Assembly: GCA_964017045.1 (NCBI GenBank)
Contig: OZ024795.1
Span: forward strand, 56,087,350 to 56,151,349
Length of the DNA: 64,000 bases
Direction: 5' to 3'
DNA from: Omphiscola glabra
Lineage: Eukaryota > Mollusca > Gastropoda > Lymnaeidae
Shown: in pieces, positions 52,362 to 62,689 of the stretch
Position numbering within the stretch: the stretch's first letter is position 1
Layout: every line of letters begins with the position of its first letter
Made by a program: the position numbers and the translations under genes
Notes under the pieces: generated by a model
The model's input: the letters and a program-made list of their open reading frames with translations, nothing else
The model's database searches: none
Told to the model about the DNA's origin: nothing

Positions 52362-52847
52362 GTTACTCTAAAAATTATTTTTCTTTAATTTTACTTTTAA
52401 TCCCTATTAAATTGCTTGCCTTTTTTAACACACCCCCCCCCCTCCTCTTTTCCCTTTTAAGATTTCCCAAGATTTTGCATGATTTTCAAAATTATTCCAC
52501 AGATCCCAATGGGGGTTCGTGACTCCCAAGATTTTGATAAATTTCCCAAGTTGTGGTACCGTGGTAGCCTCCATGTTGACCTTGATAAAAAATATCCCAA
52601 ATTATTTTCTACTTTTTAAGGCGTTTAAACTCGCTTTTTATAGAAAATATTATTTTAATTAAAAATTTCTTTTTCTTTTGAAATACTTTTCATTTGCTAC
52701 TGTTAAATATTAAAATTTTCATCTTTAAATTACTGACAAAAGTAGAATAAGATCTAGGTATTTACTTTTTTAAACATTGAATGCTTACAAAATCCCGTTT
52801 GAAGGGACTTAACTCTTTATCAAGGCATAAAAGTAAACAAAACCGAA
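52362..52847. other. AT-rich spacer
   Basis: Unique sequence with a C10 run at about 52433-52442. No supported gene. Confidence 0.4.
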
Positions 52848-53070
52848 GCGGCTATTCGCACCCGGGTACCAGAAGTGATAGGTTGGGATTAAAAAAACTA
52901 TTTAAAATATTACTGTTGGGTTTTTAAGATAAAATTAGATATCAAATGAAAGATAATTGACTGGACTATATGTTAGTAAACTTAATTCTTCAGTTTAACT
53001 AAAATAAACTACCACAAATGACATCCGAATAGCATTTAGTTTAATGGGACCTGGGTGCGAATGGCGCCGC
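52848..53070 (-). mobile_element. MITE family A, copy 2 (best ends)
   Basis: Left end GCGGCTATTCGCACCCGGGT and right end ACCTGGGTGCGAATGGCGCC form inverted repeats of about 22 bp with a few mismatches. The interior is the reverse complement of copies 1 and 3. A further GTGTCCGGGTCC follows at 53073-53084. No frame of interest. Confidence 0.8.
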
Positions 53071-53154
53071 TACGTGTCCGGGTCCATTTAAAAAAAAAAA
53101 ATTTTAAAAAAAAAAACAACAAAAAAAAACACCCCCCTATTTACGAGTAGGAAT

Positions 53155-53225
53155 TACCAAGTGGCAGAATGATTACCATGTCCGCTTGCCAGATAATAGA
53201 GACGGGTTCAAGCCTTAAGTTGTGA
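53155..53225 (+). mobile_element. tRNA-like segment, possible SINE head
   Basis: AAGTGGCAGAATGATTACCA resembles an A box region, and GGGTTCAAGCC (about 53211) a B box, spaced about 50 bp apart. Too diverged to be a functional tRNA. It may be a SINE relic or chance. Confidence 0.3.
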
Positions 53226-53234
53226 GGACATGCC

Positions 53235-54310
53235 TATGTGAGAGCTACAACAGGATCTCAGTCGGTTAGCTGAGTGAGAGATGAGCTGGGACATGGAATT
53301 TCATCCTGCCAGACACTGTCAGTCTCTAGAAGTTGTACTCCTCTACACCACCATTACGAACTGCATAAGCCAGTTTCTTCCGTAAGGTACCTGGGTGTTA
53401 CCATTCAAAGTGAGATCCGCTGGGATAGGCATATTAACGATGTGTGCAACCAGACAAACAAGACACTAGGGTTCTTAAGGCGAAATCTAAAGATAGGCAA
53501 ATCCAATGTGAAAGAAAGAGCATATTATAAATTATAAAGCCTTTGTCCGGACGCTTTTAGATAATGCATCTTCAGACTGGGATCCATTTACCCAGAAGAT
53601 CCTCAACAGGTTGGAGGTGGTCCAGCGACGGGCAGAACGCTTTGTCCTGAACCGCTACATAAATAACTCTAGCGTTGGCAACATACTGGAAACACTGGGC
53701 GGGTCACTATTGGAGGAACGACGACTATCCAGACTCTCAATGATGTACAAGATAAATAATGGGCTGGCCCACTGCTCCAGAATTAAACAGAAACTCGCCT
53801 CTCTCCCCCATAGACAGCGAAGAGGCCATGACAGGCAGTTCCGACTCATACCACCAAGAAGCTATTAGCGGAACTGCTCATTTCTGCCAAGGGCAATCAT
53901 GGACTGGAACAAGCTTCCAAAAGCAACAGTTGAGGGGACAAGACTTGACATATTTGCGTCTATTGCCTCAGGCCTTGCAACCCCTGTACATTAAACTTTC
54001 GCTGAGTAGCCCTTGCAACCAGTTAAATATCCTCTTCAACACCTGACACAGAAACATTGCAAAACCCCTCTACATGCTTTGCGTCAGTTCACACGATCAA
54101 ATTTCGCGTCAATTATTGTAGGAACGCACTATATTGTGCGTGGTTTCTTTGGGGGGGGGGGGGAATTTGACCAAATAGTAATTTGAACGTTGTGACAATT
54201 AGGCTTCATACACGAATTGCATCAAATCCTTAAAGGAAAATTTGATCGTGTGAACCGACCCATAGGAGCCAGAATGATCAATAAATTGATCGAGGGCCAT
54301 TATATATAGA
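53235..54310 (+). mobile_element. LINE family 1, 5'-truncated copy 2
   Basis: Matches the first LINE from its QLQQDLNRLA region (25962) to the 3' end: SSVRYLGVTIQSEIRWD, LGFLRRNLKIG, WDPFTQKILNRLEVVQRRAE, then the CATAGGAGCCAGAATGATCA 3' UTR and a GAAGAAGAAG tail. Several frame breaks (about 53310, 53540, 53865). Its 3' UTR is interrupted by the MITE at 54083-54259. Confidence 0.88.
54083..54259. mobile_element. MITE family B, 177 bp, nested in the LINE 3' UTR
   Basis: Starts GTCAGTTCACACGATCAAAT and ends AATTTGATCGTGTGAACCGA + C, inverted ends with one or two mismatches. The flanking LINE reads AACCCCTC before and CCATAGGAGCC after, which are adjacent in the intact copy at 26.76 kb. Contains a G13 run. 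Confidence 0.85.
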
Positions 54311-54579
54311 AGAAGAAGCTTGAATTACACCAAAAGAGAATCAATAGGACGCTTGGGCTGAACCAACATAGTCAACAGAGAACAAAATCACAACTCAGCT
54401 GATTAGAAGGAGACCAGAAGTTGTTCAAATCCAACACGGAAGCGTTGCTAAGGAAGCATTCAAAATGGAGCGTTGCTAAGGATGCATCAAATAAACTCTA
54501 AAGACTTTAATTACATTTAGTACCCATACTTTATAAAAAAATTTTGATAATATAACTAATTTATAAATTCTCACTAAGA
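54311..54579. other. Spacer, no supported gene
   Basis: Unique sequence with a duplicated GGAGCGTTGCTAAGGA-like segment near 54440-54485. Confidence 0.4.
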
Positions 54580-54800
54580 ACTGTAATCTAACGAAAAAAT
54601 GTAGATGTTCTTAAAGTCTCACTAAGAACTGTACTCTAATGATAGAGTGTAGATGGTCTTAAAGTCTCACTAAGAACTGTACTCTAATGATAGAGTGTAG
54701 ATGGTCTTAAAGTCTCACTAAGAACTGTAATCTAATGATAGAGTGTAGATGGTCTTAAAGTCTCACTAAGAACCGTAATCTAATGATAGAGTGTAGTTTA
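54580..54800. repeat. 49-bp repeat, about 4.5 copies
   Basis: The unit is AAAGTCTCACTAAGAACTGT + ACTCTAATGATAGAGTGTAGATGGTCTT. Confidence 0.9.
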
Positions 54801-54825
54801 AGGAAACAATAAATCTGTCCCGGTT

Positions 54826-55215
54826 ACTGGTACAGTGGCAAACCGGTCCACCAATCTCTGGTACAGTGGCTAACTGGACCACCAATCTGTGGTACAGTGG
54901 CAAACTGGTCCACCAATCTCTAGTAAAGTGGCAAACCGGTCCACCAATCTCTGGTACAGTGGCAAACTGGTCCACCAATCTCTGGTACAGTGGCAAACTG
55001 ATCCACCAATCTCTGGTACAGTGGCAAACTGGTCCACCAATCTCTGGTACAGTGGCAAACTGGTCCACCAATCTCTGGTACAGTGGCAAACTGGTCCACC
55101 AATCTCTGGTACAGTGGCAAACTGGTCCACCAATCTCTGGTACAGTGGCAAACTGGTCCACCAATCTCTGGTACAGTGGCAAACTGGTCCACCAATCTCT
55201 GGTACAGTGGCAAAC
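54826..55215. repeat. 30-bp array, 13 copies
   Basis: The unit is CTGGTACAGTGGCAAACTGG + TCCACCAATCT. Thirty is a multiple of three, so long frames exist on both strands; they are not genes. Confidence 0.93.
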
Positions 55216-55490
55216 CCTAGCTTACGCCACTGCAGGAAGTAACCCTAGCTAAGCCACTGCAGGAGGTAACCTTAGCTACTCCACTGCAGGAACTAATCTA
55301 AGCAAAGCCAATGCAAGAACTAACCCTAGCTTACGAACTAACCCTAGCTTACGTTACTACAGAAACTAATCCTAGCTACGCCACTGCAGGAACTAATCTC
55401 AGCAAAGCCAATGCAGGAACTAACGCTAACTACGCCACTGCAGGAACTAACGCTAACTACGCCACTTCAAGCTATTTTCCTTATCAACCA
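55216..55490. repeat. 28-30-bp degenerate repeat, about 9 copies
   Basis: The unit is CCACTGCAGGAACTAACCCT + AGCTACG. It changes gradually along its length. Confidence 0.85.
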
Positions 55491-56183
55491 TAAAAGCCCA
55501 ATTAGAAGGCGACCAATTAATGGTGTGTAGACTAAGGTCAAGGTCGTCATTGTACCATCCCGTTAACAGGTAGGTCGGTCAGCTTCAGTAACTCGCTTGC
55601 CTTGCTAACAGGTCGGGTGCTCTTCTGGACGGGCGTTCCTGGCGTGGCATTTCACAGACCACCAGTTAGGGTGGGCGGGCTGGGGAAGGTCGCTCTTAAT
55701 GAGCTCAGGCGTGTCCTGTATCAAATTGCACAATTTCTTGTCCAAATATCACATCATTTAAAACAACACCAACCCCATCTTTCCCACGCCCTGTTCACAG
55801 CATTTCTTACCCCCCCCCCCCCACCAACAGCACCATGCGGCCTGACTTCCCGTAGCAACCAATCGATACGCGTGAGGTCAACACCAGGCACAGACTGGGG
55901 ACACTAATCTCTAAAGTACACTTACGCTTACGACACACTGACACGCGTTCTCAGTGCCAGAACAGGTGTTGTGGCGATGTCCGTCGATATTATGATCCAT
56001 CGATATAGTGATCCATTGATAGTGTGATCCATTGATATAGTGTATCTATATTTTATAGTGTTGGTTTGGATGCTGGCACCCTGTCAGTTCTATTTGCCTT
56101 CAGTGCCAATATTCCAGGAATAACAGCGCGTTTTATGCTAACAAGTTAACCGAGATTTTAAACAAACCAGCAGATCAACACAA
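55491..56183. other. Spacer, no supported gene
   Basis: Unique sequence with a C12 run at about 55811-55822 and three ATCGATATAGTGATCCATTG-like units at 55985-56045. A 101-codon plus frame at 55602 shows no domain. Confidence 0.4.
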
Positions 56184-56480
56184 GGTAGAGGGGAGGCTGA
56201 GTGTTAGGTAGAGGGGAGGCTGAGTGTTAGGTAGAGGGGAGGCTGAGTGTTAGGTAGAGGGGAGGCTGAGTGTTAGGTAGAGGGGAGGCTGAGTGTTAGG
56301 TAGAGGGGAGGCTGAGTGTTAGGTAGAAGGGAGGCTGGGTGTCAGGTAGAGGGAAAGCTGAGTGAGGTAGAGGGAAGGCTGAGTGTCAGGTAGAGGGAAG
56401 GCTGAGTGTCAGGTAGAGGGAAGGCTGAGTTTTAGGTAGAGGGAAGGCTAAGTGTCAGGTAGAGGGAAAGCTGAGTGTCA
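56184..56480. repeat. 23-bp array, about 13 copies
   Basis: The unit is GGTAGAGGGGAGGCTGAGTG + TTA. Right-hand units carry GTCAGGTAGAGGGAAGG. Confidence 0.92.
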
Positions 56481-56749
56481 GGGACAAGGTAAATCTGACA
56501 GCAACACCAGGTGTTTAATGAGCTCTCATTTAAGTATGTGTTTAACTACGGTTCAGTAATAAGGGTTGTTACTTAGGCCTAAACGTAAACAGAACAAATA
56601 GAAAGGATATTTACCTTCATAGGTAATGTTCACCTTCAAAGGTAATGAAATTTTTGTTCACCTTCAAGATGAATTTTTTCCCCACTATTGTCAGACCCTC
56701 TCTTAACTTAGGATATTGATTTAGTAAACATATAGAGAAACAATCATGC

Positions 56750-57168
56750 CGTTAGTATCAACTCAATTGCCGTTAGTATCAACTCAATTGCCGTTAGTAT
56801 CAACTCAATAGCCGTTAGTATCAACTCAATTGCCGTTAGTATCAACTCAATTGCTGTTAGTATCAACTCAATAGCCGTTAGTATCAACTCAATTGCCGTT
56901 AGTATCAACTCAATTGCCGTTAGTATCAACTCAATTGCCGTTAGTATCAACTCAATTGCCGTTATTATCAACTCAATTGCCGCTAGTATCAACTTAATTG
57001 CCGTTAGTATCAACTCAATTGCCGTTAGTATCAACTCAATTGCCGTTAGTATCAACTCAATTCCCGTTAGTATCAACTCAATTGCCGTTAGTATCAACTC
57101 AATTGCTGTTAGTATCAACTCAATTTCCGTTAGTATCAACTCAATTGCCGTTAGTATCAACACAATAA
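56750..57168. repeat. 21-bp array, 20 copies
   Basis: The unit is GCCGTTAGTATCAACTCAAT + T. The minus strand reads ILTAIEL repeats (21 is a multiple of three); this is a by-product. Confidence 0.95.
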
Positions 57169-57212
57169 AATATTGATCAATTTAATAATTTAAAAATAAC
57201 TTAACCCCACCA

Positions 57213-57500
57213 AACCACTCGGTTTGTACCGGGATGTACCGGTGTGATGTACCGGTGTGATGTACCTATGTGATGTACCGGTGTGATTTACCGGTGTGAT
57301 TTACCGGTGTGATGTACCGGTGTGATGTACCGGTATGATGTACCGATTGGATGTACCGATGTGATGTACCGGTGTGATGTACTGATGTGATGTACCGATT
57401 GGATGTACCGATGTGATGTACCGGTGTGATGTACCGGTGTGATGTACCGATGTGATGTACCGGTGTGATGTACTGCTTGGATGTACCGGTGTGATGTAAC
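57213..57500. repeat. 13-bp array, about 21 copies
   Basis: The unit is CCGGTGTGATGTA, with CCGATTGGATGTA variants repeated in order. Confidence 0.9.
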
Positions 57501-57504
57501 GTCT

Positions 57505-58550
57505 CGAAAGTGGGAGGTAATGTCTTGGATGGGGAAGGTCACGTAATGGATGGGGGATGTCCCGTCATGGTTGGGGGAGGTCACGTCTTGGATGGGGAGG
57601 TCACGTATTTGATGGGGAGATCACGTCATGGATGGGGAGATCACGTCATGGATGGGGGAAGGTCAAATCATGGATGGGGAGGTCACAGAATGGATGGGGG
57701 AAGGTCTCGTCATGGATGGGGAGGTCACGTATTTGATGGGGAATCTCACGTCTTGGATGGGGAGGTCACGTCATGGATGGGGAGGTCACGTCATGGATGG
57801 GGAGGTCACGTCATGTATAGTGGAAGGTCACGTCATGGATGAGGTGGTCACGTCATGGATTGGGGAGGTCTCGTCTTGGATGGGGGAGGTCACGCCATAG
57901 AAGGGGGAGGTCACGTCATGGATGGGGAGGTCACGTCATGGATTGGGAAGGTCATGCCTGGATGGGGAGGTCACGTCATGGATGAGGATGTCACGTCATG
58001 GATTGGGGAGGTCTCGTCTTGGATGGGGGAGGTCACGCCATAGAAGGGGGAGGTCATGTAATTGATGGGGAGGTCACGTCATGGATCGGGAAGGTCATGT
58101 CTGGATGGGGAGGTCACGTCATGGATGGGGAGGTCACGTCATGGATGGGGATGTCACGTCATATATGGGGATGTCACGTCATGGATGGGGATGTCACGTC
58201 ATATATGGGGATGTCACGTCATGGATGGGAATGTCACGTCATGGATGGGGATGTCACGTCATGGATGGGGATGTCACGTCATGGATGGGGATGTCACGTC
58301 ATGGATGGGGCTGTCACGTCATGGATGGGGATGTCACGTCATGGATGGGGATGTCACGTCATATATGGGGATGTCACGTCATGGATGGGGTGGTCACGTC
58401 ATGGATGGGGATGTCACGTCATGGATGGGGATGTCACGTCATGGATGGGGAGGTCACATCATGGATGGGGATGTCCCGTCATGGATGGGGATGTCACGTC
58501 ATGGATGGGGGTGTCACGTCATGGATGGGGAGGTCACATCATGGATGCGA
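57505..58550. repeat. 20-bp array, about 52 copies
   Basis: The unit is GATGGGGAGGTCACGTCATG, changing to GGGGATGTCACGTCATGGAT in the right half. A block (GATTGGGGAGGTCTCGTCTT ... GGTCACGCCATAGAAGGGGG) occurs at about 57858 and 58001, spaced 143 bp. GTCACGTCA in each unit resembles a CRE half-site/ATF motif. Confidence 0.93.
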
Positions 58551-58607
58551 GGTGTACCGTCCAAGAAACACTAAACAAACCTTTGCTATCTTCAACCTGG
58601 CAAATTA

Positions 58608-58742
58608 ATTATAGATAGAATATAGATCAAATTATAGATAGAATATAGATCAAATTATAGATAGAATATAGATCAAATTATAGATAGAATATAGATCAAA
58701 TTAAAGATAAAATATAGATCAAATTATAGATAGAACATAGAT
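58608..58742. repeat. 23-bp repeat, 6 copies
   Basis: The unit is ATAGATCAAATTATAGATAG + AAT. Confidence 0.9.
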
Positions 58743-59569
58743 GATCTAATCGCTCTACACTAGCAGCTGACAAAAGCAATCTTTTCTTGTTTCTTACAGG
58801 TCTATGATCTAACGCCACTGACGTCACCACGATAAGATTAGACCGGAAACATTGATCATGATTTAAATGAATATTGACATTTAGAACGTGGCAGCCATAT
58901 TGGATTTTTGTCATCCACTGGTGACGCTGGGTAAACCTGTCAGGTACAGGCCTGTCATTAAAAGCCATTACTGCTGCACTGCTGTACTGCTTCACGCTAG
59001 TGTGATATTGATGAGATTCGCAAACAACAGACGCTCACGATGGAAAATGGCGGTAAGGGAAAGAGACACCCGCCATTAGATTTATCAGAACTTTGGAGAT
59101 TTCGTGAATTTAAATAAGTCTTAGTGTTGTTCATCAAATTAAATGTCCTTAAAAACAAATAAACATTTAGAAAAAATATTGTGCAAATCTGTTAATAGAA
59201 TTTTATTTAAAAATCTCAGCAGGGGATTTCAAATACAGTCAATACCTGTTTCAGATAAATAATTTGTGTTACCTTGAAAGTCGATCACTTGAAAAAGGTG
59301 TAAAAATCTGAATTAAAATTATGGTAAATATTTTTAAAGATGGCTTTCAGGGTCAGGGTCAAGGAATTATGAGTTAATGTTTAATTGTTAATACTTGAAG
59401 TTATTATTAAATAGAAGGAAAGATCTCAACATTGCCAAGGTCAGATCTAACCATTGTCAAGGTCAGGTCTAACAATTGTTAAGGTCAAATAGAGCAAAAG
59501 AACCCTAGTTAAGTATGTGAGTGATAAATTATGTCTCAAGGACGAGTAAAGCTGATTGGTTGAAAGTTG
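58743..59569 (+). other. Spacer with a possible 5' exon for the claudin-like gene
   Basis: ACGATGGAAAATGGCG|GTAAGG at 59036-59053 has a strong start context and a fair donor. It could be a non-coding first exon with a short upstream frame (25 codons if unspliced, 59039-59116). GCAGCCATATTGG (about 58891) is YY1-like on the other strand. Evidence is weak. Confidence 0.3.
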
Positions 59570-59870
59570 TGTGAGTGCATTCAAATGAGTGTATATATAC
59601 ATTGTGGTCTAGTGTGATGATTAAGATGTTGTGTGAGTGCATTCAAATGAGTGTATATATATACATTGTGGTCTAGTGTGATCATTAAGATGTTGTGTGA
59701 GTGCATTCAAATGAGTGTATATATACATTGTGGTCTAGTGTGATCATTAAGATGTTGTGTGAGTGCATTCAAATGAGTGTATATATACATTGTGGTCTAG
59801 TGTGATCATTAAGATGTTGTGTAAGTGCATTCAAATGAGTGTATAATATATACATTGAGGTCTAGTGTGA
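59570..59870. repeat. About 60-bp repeat, 5 copies
   Basis: The unit is GTGTGAGTGCATTCAAATGA + GTGTATATATACATTGTGGTCTAGTGTGATCATTAAGATGTT. Confidence 0.9.
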
Positions 59871-59955
59871 GACGTCCTGTCTAGTGAAGTTAGTTCCCTG
59901 AGACGTCCTCTCTAGTGAAGTTAGTTCCCTGAGACGTCCTCTAAAGTGAAGTTAG
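59868..59955. repeat. 31-bp repeat, 3 copies
   Basis: The unit is GAGACGTCCTCTCTAGTGAA + GTTAGTTCCCT. Confidence 0.9.
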
Positions 59956-60207
59956 TGTTCCTACGTGGCATTGTTCCTCTGTTGTCCACCCGTCAACGGC
60001 ACTATTATTGCACCTGTCTCCACAACCTTTATATCACAACACCTAACATGTGATGTCACACCACAACTATAAGATCAATGATTAACAATACAAATTTAAA
60101 TCACTATTCCTTGACCTTGACCTTGGGTGAGCTTTCAGTCTCCCGTTGCTGACTACAAAAGTGCACAATAATTTTAAGGCTGTGAATAAACTTTAAAAAT
60201 TGTCAAT

Positions 60208-60465
60208 AAATGTCTACTATAAAATATCTACTATAAAATATCTACTTTAAAATATCTACGACTACCATAAAAATGTACTATAAATATCTATTATAGAATA
60301 TCTACTATACAATATCTACTATAAAAAATTTACGATAAATATCTACTATAAAATATCTACAATAAAATATATACTTAAAAATATTTACTATAACATATCT
60401 ACTATAAAATGTTTACTATAAAATATCTACCATAAAAATGTACTATAAAATATCTACCATAGAGA
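60208..60465. repeat. 13-16-bp AT-rich repeat, about 17 copies
   Basis: The unit is AATATCTACTATAAA, degenerate. Confidence 0.85.
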
Positions 60466-60588
60466 CAAACGGCTGTCTCTTACAAACTGTTGTTTCTATC
60501 TAAATCTAGTCTCACTCTGCCTCCTTGCTTATAACAACGCAAGTCTGGTTTTCAAAAAAATTAAACTCTAAAATTATTTTTTTTCCAG

Positions 60589-60825
60589 ATTGTTAATCAT
60601 GCCTGACCTCCACCGTGTCCACCTATTTGGTACGAGCAGGTTATCTAGGGTAGAAATAACCTAATCTACTCTAACGATGGCGACACCACTATTGATTTTG
60701 TTCGCTTGCTCTGTTGTCATTGGCTTGTTGACCACTCTGATTGTGGTCGTTACAGTGTCCGTGGACAACTGGGCAGACGTCACTTACGATAGTAACAAAC
60801 TTCTTGTCATAAATGATTCCTGCAG
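60589..60825 (+). CDS. Claudin-like exon 1 with 5' UTR
   Basis: A good acceptor (ATTATTTTTTTTCCAG, ending 60588) starts the exon, so a non-coding exon lies upstream. A short upstream frame (ATG at 60599, 21 codons) precedes the main ATG at 60677. The exon ends GATTCCTGCAG|GTGAGTGTGG, and its last bases resemble the unit of the array that follows. Confidence 0.75.
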
Positions 60826-62149
60826 GTGAGTGTGGTCAATGTCCTGCAGGTATGTCTGATCAATTTTACTGCAGATATGTCTGGTCAATGTGTTGCAGGT
60901 ATGTATGGTCAATATTAATGCAGGTATGTCTGGTCAATGCTCTACAGGTATGTGTGGTCAATGACCTGCAGGTATGTGTCATCAATGACCTGCAGGTATG
61001 GGTGGTCAATGACCTGCGGGTATGGTGGTCAATGACCTGCAGGTATGTGTGGTCAATGTCATGCAGGTATGTGTGGTCAATGTTTCTGCAGGTATTTCTG
61101 GTCAGTGTCGTGCAGGTATGTGTGGTCAATGTTTCTGCAGGTATTTCTGGTCAGTGTCGTGCAGGTATGTGTGGTCAATGTTTCTGCAGGTATTTCTGGT
61201 CAGTGTCGTGCAGGTATGTGTGGTCAATGTTGCTGCAGGTATTTCTGGTCAGTGTCGTGCAGGTATGTGTGGTCAATGTTTCTGCAGGTATTTCTGGTCA
61301 GTGTCGTGCAGGTATGTGTGGTCAATGTTTCTGCAGGTATTTCTGGTCAGTGTCGTGCAGGTATGTGTGGTCAATGTTTCTGCAGGTATTTCTGGTCAGT
61401 GTCGTGCAGGTATGTGTGGTCAATGTTTCTGCAGGTATTTCTGGTCAGTGTCGTGCAGGTATGTGTGGTCAATTTTCCAGCACGTATGTGTGATCAATGT
61501 TCCTGTAAGTATGTCTGGTCAATGACCTACATGTATGTGTGGTCAATGTTCCTGCATGTATGTGTGGTCAATGACCTACAGGTATGTGTGGTCAATGTTC
61601 CTGCAGGTATGTGTGGTCAATGTTCATGCAGGTATGTGTGGTCAATGTTCCTGCAGGTATGTGTGGTCAATGAACTGAAGGTATGTGTGGTCAATGTTCT
61701 TGCCGGTATGTGTGGTCAATGTTACTGCAGGTATGTCTGATAATGACCTGCAGGTATGGCTGGTAATGACCTGCAGGTATGTCTGGTCAATGACCTACAT
61801 GTATGTGTGGTCAATGTTCTTGCAGGTATGTCTGGTCAATGACCTGCAGGTATGTCTGGTCAATGTTACAGAGGGAGAGAAAGAAAACTGAATAGTTCTG
61901 ATAATTTTTTATTAAAAATTAAATATTTGTTTAAAAAATCACTAGTGGTAAAATTAATTTTATTTAGGCAAAACCCAACTATTGTTTATTTCAGATTACA
62001 GACGGCTGTAAACTGCCACCTAGTGCAGATATCAGAAGCGCCACCTATGTACCGATTTGACACATACACTAATAACTACAGTAAGAACACAAGTAGCTTT
62101 ATTTATTCAACGGAAAGTGGTTTGTGGAGTACTTGTGATTCTCTTACAG
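60677..62149 (+). CDS. PMP22/claudin-superfamily membrane protein, first two coding exons (gene continues right)
   Basis: Four-pass membrane proteins of this superfamily include claudins, EMP/PMP22 and calcium-channel gamma/TARP subunits. Exons: 60677-60825 and 61995-62149, GT-AG, phases 2 then 1. Exon 1 gives MATPLLILFACSVVIGLLTT and a hydrophobic TM1 (LIVVVTVSVDNW) with the conserved first Trp of extracellular loop 1. Exon 2 ends with GLWSTC, matching the superfamily GLWxxC signature. TM2-TM4 are not in the window. Which subfamily is unclear; the spacing of W to GLW (about 80 residues) is longer than in classical claudins and closer to gamma/TARP-like or invertebrate members. Confidence 0.82.
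60826..61868 (+). repeat. 24-25-bp array of splice-donor-like units in claudin-like intron 1, about 42 copies
   Basis: The unit is CAGGTATGTGTGGTCAATGT + TCCTG; CAG|GTATGT is a near-consensus 5' splice site. The array starts at the exon's own donor (CAG|GTGAGTGTGGTCAATG), and AATGATTCCTGCAG at the exon end matches AATGTTCCTGCAG in the units. From about 61055 to 61460 it is a 49-bp dimer (GTATGTGTGG / GTATTTCTGG), about eight times. Frames up to 231 codons are by-products. Confidence 0.93.
61995..62149 (+). CDS. Claudin-like exon 2 (extracellular loop 1)
   Basis: Acceptor TTGTTTATTTCAG, then (R)LQTAVNCHLVQISEAPP, potential N-glycosylation (NYS, NTS) and SGLWSTCDSLT. Donor CTTACAG|GTGAGTA in phase 1. 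The cysteine after GLW and one in AVNC may form the loop disulfide. Confidence 0.8.
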
Positions 62150-62254
62150 GTGAGTACAGGTATTTGTAACAATAACATCGTCAAGTCATTCATCTTAATA
62201 TGATAATAACTAGAATAAATTACTGACAGTAACCAAGCCATTATGAACGTCACG

Positions 62255-62293
<39 letters not shown>

Positions 62294-62689
62294 AGAGAGA
62301 GATAGAGAGAGAGTGAGAGGGAGGGAGAGCGATATATAGAGAGAGTGAGAGAGAGAGCGATAGTTCTTTACATGGCGTATTGGAAGAGGATTTTACACAG
62401 CTAGAGCTCAATAGAGCAAAGAGGAAGCACAAACAAGGAAAATGACAAAGGGAGTAGTGATATGCTAATAAATTTAAGTACAACTAGGAAAACATCCGCA
62501 TCTCTTTAAATAGTACAAAAAATGAGGATGAAATCCATGTAAACCACGAAATGCCAGAATGATTCTTCTTCTTCTGTCCGCATGGGAGGCAAGGTGGAAA
62601 GGGAGCAGTTTGTTATATGTCAGAAGATGGTGAGGCTTGCTAGAGACTTTAAGGCTGTCCTTATCTGTAGTTGGATAAATCCCAAAATA
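62150..62689. other. Intron with (GA)n tract
   Basis: (AG)n with GATAG interruptions at 62258-62362, then unique sequence. No further exon of the claudin-like gene recognised here. Confidence 0.6.

Noticed and set aside
53155..53225. Functional tRNA gene
   Set aside because: A and B boxes are only approximate and no cloverleaf closes; at most a SINE relic.
57998..58618. Trp/Met-rich frames of 170-206 codons
   Set aside because: 20-bp array read in three frames.
60813..61740. Cys-rich 226-231-codon frames
   Set aside because: They come from the intron array; in the exon frame a TGA follows the donor directly.
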